DNA of 64,000 bases, taken from assembly GCA_018697195.1 (NCBI GenBank), contig CM031859.1:54357630-54421629 (forward strand), in the 5' to 3' direction. Source of the stretch: Certhia americana (taxonomy: Eukaryota > Chordata > Aves > Passeriformes > Certhiidae). Every line of letters begins with the position of its first letter. Position 1 is the stretch's first letter. This document shows, piece after piece, positions 26,600-36,432 of the stretch. A program made the translations under genes and the position numbers. A model generated the notes under the pieces. It was not told where the DNA came from, ran no database searches, and saw nothing but the letters and a program-made list of their open reading frames with translations.

Positions 26600-26977
26600 G
26601 TCCTGTGCAAAGGTCTGTGATTGGGGATGTGGTGTGCTCAGTGGGCAGGGCCCCTCCCCTGGGCTGGATCCGCCTCTCTTATCCCCCAGATAAATTACTA
26701 GTGTCCTCACTAAATTCCTCGGCTTTCTCTCTCCCTCTCTCTCCCTCTCTCACACAATCTCACTCCCTCCCTCAAACACAAGCGAAACAGGGTTGGGGGC
26801 CGGGAGGGCGGGGATCCTCTCTGGACTGGTATTGTGCCTTAGTCCTGGGCGGGGAGGGAAGGGGAGGAAAATACTGGCGCCCCTTCTCTCCTACGCCGCC
26901 TTGAAATAGATTTGAGGAGCTGCCCTTCTTCCACCCCCTCCCCCCTTTCCTGCTGGTCGTTTGGCATCTTCCAGACC
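26600..26977 (+). promoter_or_regulatory. TCF21: TCF21 proximal promoter and 5' leader region
   Basis: The 380 bp before the start codon carry an inverted CCAAT box (ATTGG, 26620-26624), Sp/KLF-like GGGCAGGGCCCCTCCCC, and an inverted GATA pair (TTATC 26679-26683, GATAA 26689-26693). A 29-nt CT tract follows (26723-26751), then GC-rich leader sequence. Two copies of a GCAAAGGT motif lie just upstream near 26571 and 26608. No strong TATA box sits at a usual distance. The exact transcription start cannot be fixed from sequence. CpG methylation of the TCF21 promoter is known to control the gene in mammals. Confidence 0.55.
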
Positions 26978-27427
26978 ATGTCCACTGGGTCCCTCAGTGA
27001 TGTGGAAGATCTGCAGGAGGTGGAGATGCTGGAGTGCGATGGCCTGAAAATGGATACTAACAAAGAGTTTGGGGCGTCCACCGAGAGCAACGAGGAGGGA
27101 TCCAATGGCGAGAATGGCTCCCCTCAGAAGGGGAGAGGGGCCTCGGGCAAGAGGAAAAAAGCTCCCCCCAAGAAGAGCCCTTTAAATGGAGTGAGCCAAG
27201 AGGGAAAGCAGGTACAGAGAAATGCTGCCAACGCCAGGGAGAGGGCGAGGATGAGGGTCCTTAGCAAAGCCTTCTCCAGGCTTAAGACCACCCTACCCTG
27301 GGTGCCCCCAGACACCAAACTTTCCAAACTGGACACCTTGAGGTTGGCCTCCAGCTACATTGCTCACCTGAGGCAGATCCTGGCCAATGACAAGTATGAG
27401 AACGGCTACATCCACCCAGTCAACTTG
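26978..27427 (+). CDS. TCF21: TCF21 coding exon 1 (residues 1-150)
   Basis: Contains the whole bHLH domain and ends after AACTTG at a GTAAGT donor (27428). The same frame reads on into the intron to 27628, which is not coding. Confidence 0.97.
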
Positions 27428-29121
27428 GTAAGTCAGAGTCCGCCGGGGACAGGCGCTCTGTGCGTGTGCATGGGGAGAGGTGGGCGAGGAGATGGCATGG
27501 GGAGTGTGCGGGGACAAAACTTTGCTGTGCTTCTCACACACAGCCTGGTGCCACTGGGGTGGAAATGTGCAAGGGGACAGGCTCCCAGCTACCCTGCTGC
27601 TCTGAGCCCTGAGCGCCAAGCCTCCTAGGCCCCCTCTGCTATTCCTGGCAATCCCTTCCAGGAGACAGGCAGCCACGCTGGCCACAAATAAGCAGGGGCA
27701 GGCTTTACACTTTACTGCCCCAGAAACGATTGAGAAACCACAGAGGGTTGATGGCAGCTTTCTACCTGCAAGTGGGCAGGTATAGGAATTTGGGTAGAAA
27801 AGGGTGTGTTTGAGGAAGGACCCAGGATTTATTCTTATCCTGTGTCTCTACCCTAGTGTTTCCTGACACAATACTGTCCCCAAGCCCTAGCTTTTTAAAG
27901 ATAGGACTCTTGGGGTTATGTGCTCAACCACTCGGGTTTGCTGAGTCCAGGACATTTCTTCTATCCTTGTAAACTGGCACAGGAGAAATAAATACCAGTG
28001 CAGACTCCCCAGAGGAGGTATCTGCCCCAGGCACACTTCATAGTGCCTCTCCCTAGGTTGTGTGGTGTCCCTCCTGATGCTACCGCCACATTAAGTTTTT
28101 CTGAGCAGCCCTGGATCTCCCGACCATACCCAGCCGACAGAAATATCCAGCTTCCAGCTCTAAAAATATATACAAATGATGTAAACCGGGGGTAAGCAAG
28201 ATCTGCCTGGGCTCTTTTTAGACATACAGCCTTTACACTGCCCACATGTGCAGACCCTGACTCATAAATAGATCACAGAGGGGAGCTGGGGACGTTTCAC
28301 TTAGGTCAGGCTTTGACTTTTGAGTTCTGGACTCTGGGGGAAAGTACGTTATCCACTGTGTCAACTGCTAAGGGCCTGGGAGACAATTTTTGATTAAAAC
28401 CAAAATCCTCAGCGCAATAACATAGGGGGGAAAAAAAGTTAGTAAAACAAAACCAGTATAGATATAACCTCCCTCCTCTTGCACACAGAAGCACACCAAA
28501 ACGTGCTCCCCGAGCCGCTGGAGGCCAGGGAGAGAGGCCGGGGGCTGCCAGTGTCCCAAGCAGCTCCTGCACCCGGGGTATCGCGGCGAGGCGTGAGGCG
28601 GCTGCGGAGGGTCGGAGTCCCCAGGCCGGTCGCGACGAAACGCGGGGGGAGGCGCGGCTACGGCGGGGTGCCCGCGGCGATTACGCCGGGGACATGCGAA
28701 TGATGCCGAAGCCAGGCGGCTCCTTTCTCCCTCCCTTCTGCCGCGTACCAGAAGGGCCTCGCCGCCCCGAGGACGCCCGGTGGGGACCGCAGGGGCTGTG
28801 AGGCGAAGCGGGGTAAGCCGCCGGCGAAAGGCAAAAGGGTCCTTGCCGAAGCTAGCGGCAACTGACCCGGCCTGAGCCCCGCTGAGCGCTGCTCGAAGTG
28901 GACTCAGTGTGGAATGCCGGGCTCGGTCACTCCGGACGCTCCCGAGCCGGACCCGCTGGCGATATGAGCGTTGCAATGTGCGTTTCTCCATATGTAACCC
29001 CCTTCCCACTCGTGTCTTTTCCTGGCTACAGACTTGGCCTTTTATGGTAGCCGGCAAACCCGAGAGTGACCTGAAAGAAGTGGTGAACACAAACCGCTTG
29101 TGCGGCCCGACGGCATCCTGA
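26978..29121 (+). CDS. TCF21: TCF21 (capsulin/epicardin/Pod-1), bHLH transcription factor; two coding exons
   Basis: Exons 26978-27427 and 29032-29121 join in phase 0 (NL|TWPF) to give 179 residues, the length of mammalian TCF21. Residues 1-20 are the family's acidic [11 protein letters not shown] start. Residues 58-66 are a basic nuclear-localisation patch (GKRKKAPPK). The bHLH domain spans about 79-131: the basic region has [13 protein letters not shown], and the loop is [12 protein letters not shown]. The tail after residue 150 is the conserved [10 protein letters not shown] block ending LCGPTAS. Class II bHLH factors of this family pair with E-proteins on E-boxes in the nucleus. TCF21 acts in epicardium, kidney podocyte precursors, lung mesenchyme, gonad and spleen. 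The start is the only in-frame ATG before the conserved N-terminus and has A at -3. The differences I note from human, by memory, are in the Ser/Glu-rich linker (about 32-70). Confidence 0.97.
27428..29031 (+). other. TCF21: TCF21 intron
   Basis: About 1.6 kb with a consensus GTAAGT donor and a TTTTCCTGGCTACAG acceptor. The 3' half from about 28495 is CpG-rich. Long minus-strand frames across it (for example 28368-29282) are CpG-island shadows. Confidence 0.9.
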
Positions 29122-29250
29122 GCCCCGCGGCAGGGCCAGCAGCGTCCGTCCCGGCACGGCCGTGCAGCGGGCGGCGGGGCGGGCAGGCACCCACCGCGGC
29201 CCCGCCGCTGCCCCGGGCCCCGGGCAGAGCCAAGGGGAGAGCCGCTCTCC
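28495..29250. promoter_or_regulatory. CpG island over the TCF21 intron 3' half and exon 2
   Basis: Dense CG dinucleotides against an AT-rich background run from about 28495 through exon 2 to the early 3' UTR. It is typical of developmental transcription-factor loci, which often carry islands reaching into the gene body. Limits were set by eye. Confidence 0.7.
29032..29121 (+). CDS. TCF21: TCF21 coding exon 2 (residues 151-179, stop)
   Basis: Begins [18 protein letters not shown] and ends LCGPTAS with stop TGA at 29119-29121. The preceding AG at 29030-29031 is the acceptor. Confidence 0.96.
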   Translation, partial: TWPFMVAGKPESDLKEVVNTNRLCGPTAS

Positions 29251-29580
29251 CGGCGCAGAGGAGACCAAATGTGCCCTAGCAAAGACTCCGTCCACCCTGA
29301 GAGATCCTGACTCTATTTAACTTTATTAAATGCGTGTACAGTCGAGTGTCCTGCAACCACAGCCTTGCTGGTTCAAGAGCTACTAGAGAAAAGACAGAGA
29401 TCGAACAAAACTTACCCCGCGTGTATCTTTTGTCTGAGACCTGTGAAATATGTAGATGCCTAGAAATACTGACTTTGACAGTCATCTCTATGAAGTAATT
29501 CACCTTAAAGATATATAAATATATTTTCTTCAAGCAGATTCTGCTCTATTTCTGTGAATAAACCTTCCTTTCTACTGAAC
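29122..29580 (+). other. TCF21: TCF21 3' UTR (inferred)
   Basis: Runs from the stop codon to just past the AATAAA at 29557. The first 130 bases are CpG-rich and the remainder is AT-rich, as is usual for a 3' UTR. The end is inferred from the signal only. Confidence 0.6.
29557..29562 (+). terminator. TCF21: Polyadenylation signal AATAAA of TCF21
   Basis: Canonical AATAAA 436 bases after the stop codon, followed by a pyrimidine-rich stretch. A weaker ATTAAA at 29325-29330 could give a shorter transcript. Confidence 0.6.
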
Positions 29581-29589
29581 ACGGAGCGG

Positions 29590-30570
29590 TGTGAAGTGTT
29601 CGTTTGAGACTCTCGGGCTCGGCGGGGGAAGGACTGAGCCTCCGCCGGCTCCGCCGCTCCACGAAGCGGCCGCGCCGCGGGGATCCCGCCTCTCCGCCCC
29701 GGGCCGCAGGAGGTCTGCTTCCCCGGAACTAAAGACCTGGAGCAAACCCCTGGGGGAGGGGGTGACTGGGTCCGGAGCTCACCGCGGGAGCCCGGCCCGG
29801 CTCTGCAGCCCGGCGCCCGGGCGCTGCAGGAGCCGCCCCCGCCGCTCCGGCCGTTCCGCTCCGCGGGGACAGGAGCAGTGATCTATTGATGAAATACAGT
29901 CGGTCCTCAGCGCCGGGAATTTTTAACTTAAACATCTCCTCTCTATCGATCAGAGCGCCCGTGGGAGATGAGGCTGAGATAAACAGGAGTGCGGGGCGCT
30001 CCGCCTGCACCGGCAGCGGCCGCCGGCAGCTGATGCGCCAGATCCCACCGCGCTGTTTAATGTTTCAGGGTTATGACCGCACTGTTTACAAGATGTCTTC
30101 GGTTATTTATACTGTTATTATTAGCAGAGGGGGTTTAAATTTCCGCCTCACTTGCTCTTTCAATACTATCCCTCGGTTCCGTTTGATACCTGGGTACTTT
30201 CTTGCCGAAAGCAGGCCAGGGCAGCAGGGGCTGCAGGGCTGTCCCCCGGACCAAGCCCTCTGTCCCCGATAGTTGCGCCCGGCGTCAGGGGCCGGGGTGC
30301 GGTCAGAGGCAGCGCAGGGGCCACAGAATCTCCCGGGGTTCCCTCCCCCGGGTATCCCCCGCAGGCCGGTGTTGAGCTGCCCTGGGCACCCGTGCAGCCT
30401 GGATTGTGTTAATTCTCATCCCCCGCTTTCCCCCAAGATAACTGGACGAGGTGGCACGTCCTCCAGGCGACCCAAATTCACCAGACGGGTTCATGCGTGG
30501 GCTAGGCTAGGTTTAATTAAAGCAGCTCGCTGTGAACGGAGGGCTGTGCAAACATCTCGGCCCTCATTAT
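29590..30570. promoter_or_regulatory. CpG-rich block downstream of TCF21, no gene assigned
   Basis: GC- and CpG-rich sequence (densest at 29620-29870 and 29990-30060, again 30190-30500) starts right after the TCF21 polyadenylation signal. AT-rich inserts at 29885-29960 and 30060-30160 look like conserved elements but cannot be named. Open frames on both strands here are composition artefacts. It could be an enhancer or the promoter of an unannotated or antisense transcript. Confidence 0.55.
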
Positions 30571-33500
30571 GAAAAGGGCCAGAAGCTGCTGTATCATCCG
30601 AATGGTTGTGAAGGGGGGGGAGCTGTTTAATTTCACTTTTGCGCAGCTTTATCTCCATGCCACACAATTAAGAGCAGACCTCTGTGCCTGGCCAAACCAC
30701 TCACAACTTCACTGTTGTGGACAGGACTGTGCCAGGTGAGACACACACTTACACACAGGGACTTGGCTGACTTTACGGCCACACACAGACCCTGAACAGC
30801 AGCAGCTTTTGCTGAAGAGCCGAGCGGCTCTGGTAACCACAGCTGAACAGGCTGATTTGCTGATTTCCTTGCCACAGGCACTGGGAAATTCAGTGGGAAT
30901 TGCTGGTCTTTTAAAGGGAGACAGAATAGAGACCCCCCAGCCTTAAGCCCAGTGCAGGTGACTGATACGGCAAACGCACATCTTAACCTCTAAATTTACT
31001 CACTGAATTGAAACTAACCATTGGATTTAACCACTCTAAATCTCAGCTTAAATCCATACTAACTAATGCTTGGTCAAGACTCATAGCAACGTGCTGATTT
31101 CCTTCTAGAAAGCAGAAACTGATACACTTAAATTGAGTTAAATTCTGAATATCCTAACACACAATTCTTTGCCACCCTGTCTTGCAATTCTTGCTAACTG
31201 CACTCAGCATCTTCCCACCTAATTAACCATATGCAGAGTTCATTCACCACCTGAAATACAACATTGAACAAAGGGAAAGGAGTTATACAATGGTAGCCTG
31301 TAAAACGTGAGAAACACAGATGTAACCATGTGCCAAAAGCTGCAGGAACAGTAAGTGTTGAAGATGCTTACTGTGTACACACCAGCAGTAGACAGCGTTG
31401 CTTCTCCTACTGCTGTTTGCTTTATCTAGCTGTCTACATTGGGGACTAAACTATTCCTCGAGCATCCTGCACCTTCCTCAGTCCTTGCCTCTGAGCAACA
31501 GTTCAGCAACAAAGAAACAAAAGCAACAAGAAATAAACAAAAACAACCAGCAGTACACAGAAAGGTAAATAATTACTTTACTCTGACTGTAAAACAATTA
31601 GTGGCTTTATCTCAGTTTTGAAGACAATGAACATATCTTCCAGAGGCATTTACGTGGCTGGGAACTCCTGGTCCATTGACTTCTTGTGTTAAGGGCACAG
31701 ACCCGACAGTAATGGCACAGTGCAGGCAGCTGGCTTCAACAGCCCAAGTTTCTTAGATGAATTAAGAGTTCTACTATGCACTTCGGGAGAACAATGAATG
31801 AAATTATTCTACCCTGCTGCTGAGTGCAATTTTACCACAAAATATTTGCAAACACAAAATGTATGTTTAGTCTGACTGAAGCAATTTATACTTTTGAAAG
31901 GAACTCGCAAATGTGCTAAGAAAAAGAGGGAACAGGTTTAAGTATTGATGTCAATGACTTTAAAGAAAATATTTTGTTTGCTTTCTTGCTTTTCTGTACA
32001 AAGTGATGCATTTTAATATTGACCAAAATATAATTATATCCTTTTTTCATGTGGAAAAAAAGTTGACTTGGTTTATCTTTCTGTATCTACATGGATGTAG
32101 ATGCAGCTGTGTGAGTGTCTGTATACATTCCCTCCTAGTAATGTTTGAACTCATTGCCTGATTTCAGCTAGATTTGACAGAGGTCTCAAAGATAACTAAG
32201 TTACGATAATTTTTAATATTTTCGTGTGTGTGTGAAAACAGGCAGCTGAGTAAAAAAAAAGTCTTTAAAGTAAAGTATAAATTTTGCAACTGATGGAAGG
32301 GTTTCAACATGAGCTCGGCCTCTTTTGGACATGACAGCATATAGAGCAGAATGTCAGCAGTAGATGAAGCTCCAAATGCTGCTTCAGTCACAGGATACAA
32401 GTTCATAGAAAACTTGCTTATGGACCTACATGTCTTAAGATAAGAACTTTATAAAAGTAGTTTAGATCTATTTGATTTTAATACTAGTATTTTTTGTTTG
32501 TTTGTTTTGTTTCTTTGTAAAGAAACCAGTTTCAACCCAGCTACTTCATGATCATTTTTCAATTCAGCTAGAAACTAGCAAATCCTTCATTCGCAGTGCT
32601 GGCTCAATGCTCAGGCTCCTGGGTTTGGTGCTGACATTGTGCTCCTTCACGGAAGCTTTCACAGTCTGTAAGGTCTTACAGAAAATACCTTTTAGGCTTA
32701 TCTTATCCTCTCACTGGGATGGAAATCTGCCAGCCTGAAGCATCAGCAGAGCAAGAAACCCACTTTGCAGACACCTGCAAAATGCCATGCTGCTCTGGGC
32801 GCTGACTGGGGCAGCGAGGCCACAGTGCTGGTCGTGCCCTCAAACTTCAAGGCACATAAAGAGAACACGTGCAAGATAGCGTTTCTTTAAAGTGCCTCCA
32901 AGGTCAAAATTCCCAGCTCACCTCAGAAAATAAAAGACATAGAAAATCTGTGTGGTTTCTTCTGTAGGGAAGCTGGTTTGAATCCTGGCCATAATGACAA
33001 GCACAATTTTGTTTGACGTATTTGTATTTGTAACCCCTCAGTTGTTGCTGCCTGAAAAATACTTGCTTCCTTTTAACAAATCGCATATCTTTTTCAAAAG
33101 GCAATTTTTGCCAAAACCGTGTTGTCATTTCCTCTCATTATAATTTGTAGCAAAAAAATTTTCAAATTTGCAAAATACATTAGCTAATTACAGGTTATAA
33201 ACTTCCTAAAAGAAAACAAAACTTACACATATCTGGTGTACAAGTGGAGGGTATAATCTGATAAAATTTCCTGGTATTTTTATTTTTGTCTGGATATTTG
33301 AATGCAGATTAGCATTCACAGTCTCCCAAAACCGACAGGATTACAAAAGAAATTTCAATTTCAATGAAATTGAAATTTGTAGCAACAAACAACCAAGCAT
33401 CCTGCAAGTACCATGTATATACACACCTGGAAAATCCTCCATACAGAATTTCTCCCAAAAGTCAGATTCAAATTGTGTTCACTGCTGGCCTATGTAGTGC

Positions 33501-33635
33501 TGACCATTCCTATACTAAGGCTGTGCTATCCCACAGGGTAAATACCATCTTGTGCTCACTCCAGCCACAGATGACTTCAGGCTCTTCAGCCAGCATAGTT
33601 CATGGATGGGAAGCGGTACAGCCAATAATAATGGC

Positions 33636-33660
33636 TTTTTTTTTTTTTTTTTTTTTTTTT
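33636..33660. repeat. T25 homopolymer
   Basis: Twenty-five consecutive T residues, a mononucleotide microsatellite. No retrocopy is evident on the minus strand to its left. Confidence 0.9.
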
Positions 33661-36287
33661 GTCATTAATGCTGCAAAGCTACTGATGTGTTACAGCTTGG
33701 GGAATTTCTGCAATTCTGAGATATCATAGGTCTGACCTAAAAGTCATGCTCCAGGAAGGATGGAGAAAAGCCATGTATTACCTTTAAGCGGATTGTTGCA
33801 GGAGACTGCAAAACCACCAAAGTTCTGCAAGTAACTGGTTTCACTTCAGACACTGGTGTCTCCGAGTATAAAATTGACTTTCAGTAGTCCCAGGCATGCA
33901 AGTCATCCCATTTCCCAAATGTAGCATGGACATACGCTAGGGTCACAACAGTCCAGGGATGACGCATTTTCTTGCTTTAGGGTTTTGCCCTTAAACTGAA
34001 ACTTGTAAACAGATGAAACAGTTTTCAAGCCAATGCGCATGCATGCACTCAGTTACACCATCCTCAAAACCTCCTTGCAAGGAAAAAAAAGATCATAACA
34101 AAAGCAATAAAATAAAAAACAGTGCAAATCCTTCCTTCACTTTAAATTTTAAGAGGTCCTTCTCCTTGAGCAAAGAAAAAACACCAATCCTTATTTAGAC
34201 CTCAGGCTGTTGTGTATACTATTAGACCACATCCAACTGTAAATATGGATTATCTACAGTCTTGTGTTTTCTCTTGGTTGTTTACAAGTTGTTTAAGAAA
34301 CAAGGCTCAGAACCACTAGGGAAAGAAACCAAGGGTACAGCTACACAGCCAGGAGACAAGAATAAAGGGAGAAAAAAGGATAGAGTAATTTCTCTTCCTC
34401 TTATTGCTACTGCTCAGTCCTTGCAGCAGGATGGGTTGGGGAAGGGAGGAACTATCAGCAGCTCCATCACAGACGGGTGGAGCCAGACCACCAGGGAGAT
34501 GGAAACGAGGAGGTTGAGAGCTGCAGCTGTCTCTTCCTGGGAGGAACATCTGTGAAAGCCTGCACAGCAGCAGCAGGGGAGGAGGAGTGGGCACAGGCAA
34601 AGAGCATTCCCAGGGATGTGCTCACACAGATAACTGTCCCTGGATGGTTTCCCAGGCTGCTGCAGCGGCACTTCCCTCCCCTCTCAGGGATGAGGCAAAG
34701 ACCATCATGTGGGACAAGCAATCGAAGTGTCAGCACGGCCTCTCGCTGCAGCATCCTGTTTCCTGTGATGCTTTTTGATGGCCGAGGGAGCAGTTCTTCC
34801 TCACTGATAACATGTTGGTTTTTTCTTACATAAGGACTTTTACACTCTTGGCATCTCAGAGTCAATACACAAAGTACACAGAAGACACGAGTTATCTTGC
34901 AGCATTTGGCTGTCCCCTCATGACCAAATGTTTTTCTCCAGGAGGTCGCTATCATATTATATATTATACAGATGGGAAGAAAAAGTGATGACTAATGACT
35001 GGCTGAAGGTTCACATGTAAGTTTGGAATTGGCTTAGGGCACTAGCTTTTCTGGTGCACAAACCCGTGGCACCAGAAAATCAGACACTGAAATCACCAGG
35101 CATGTTTGCTCTTTGAACGCAGTAGAAAGACAGGAATCAGTAAGGTGTGGGGAGTGATCCTTTCAAGCTGGTTATCTGTATCTACATCTACACTTACTAG
35201 AATAGATAAACCAGGTTACAGACCATGCTCTGCCTCCAACAGTCAGTGCTGTGGCTGGGGACACGTCCACACAGACCTTTTATTCTACTCACCAAAGGTT
35301 CAGAACAGTCCCTGGCATATGCTACTCCAAAACCATGCTTGGATACTTTCTGGGTAAAAATCAGAAAGGCCAAAGGCACAGGATCCTGCTAAAACCCAAA
35401 CACAAAGAAAGATAAGTCTCAGCATTGTTTTATTTATCAGTGTCACTGCAGCCTCAGAAGTTACAGCAATTGAGATGTTTGATGCTTTTGTCTCACCTCA
35501 GTCTCATGCTCTTCTCATTTGTTTTCTAGCTCAAACTGCTTTCTTCTTTTATGGGCCAAAAATTCTTAGTGGGGACCCTCTTTGTATCTTATAACTAATA
35601 TATATGAAGACTAAAGGTCACTAGGATCAAGAGGCCAAGTTCAAGAACAAACATAACATGAGATTTAAACAATATTATACCCTAAATTATCACACTGAAA
35701 ACCTCTGTCCCTCTGTTACCTAACTCTGCAGTATCTTTTCTGCCTGAGTTGTGAGTTGCCTGACACCAACATTTGACATACACTCTCATAGCATCTCTTT
35801 CTCACCATTGCCAATTAGCATCAAGTTAACTTTATCCCAAGATCTGGAATTGAGATATTCCTCTACTTAAATCCATGGGAAGAATTCAGACAGCCAGTAG
35901 GTGCTGTCTGTACATGCTTAACATCATTTTCCTGGGGTAGGAAGCAAGCTGGATGGGGAAGCCAAGGCCAGCACCCTCAGTCTGGCTACAGATACACACA
36001 GCACTGCAGGGAAGCTGCTGAGGAACTAGTATTACTATCTACCCACAAATTTTTCTTCCTCATTTCCCCCTCACTCAGTCTTCTGATTCTACTTTCACCA
36101 TGCTTCTTACTTCCAACAGAAGTCAGCATGCACAATCTGTACATACCATTCCGTCATGGAGGCTGAAACTACAGATATGTATTAAATTATTGTAGTTTAC
36201 TAAAGAGAAGTCTCATTCTACTAGTTTGACTTTTACTTCACTTCCATTTTCTTAATATGCTTATTTTATATTAAATAGTATACCTAG

Positions 36288-36432
36288 CAATATATATATA
36301 TCATGCAATATACAGATATACACACTATGCAAATATACCATATATAAAAATGTGACATAAATATTTACATACTATGTAGTAACTATATTTATCTTTTCTA
36401 TAAACAAACATATAAAATAATATATATTATAA
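36288..36432. repeat. Low-complexity AT-rich tract
   Basis: Imperfect TATA/ATAT repeats with occasional C/G interruptions. It is simple sequence only. Confidence 0.75.

Noticed and set aside
26912..27628. 238-codon frame taken as the TCF21 protein
   Set aside because: The 5' extension begins at TTG and the 3' part reads through the GTAAGT donor into the intron. The real product uses 26978-27427 plus 29032-29121.
28368..29282. 304-codon minus-strand frame opposite TCF21 exon 2
   Set aside because: Antisense to the CpG-rich intron and exon 2; Arg/Pro-rich without a recognised domain. A CpG-island shadow.
33364..33729. 121-codon plus-strand frame
   Set aside because: Includes the T25 run as a poly-Phe stretch and starts inside the palindrome. 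No known family.
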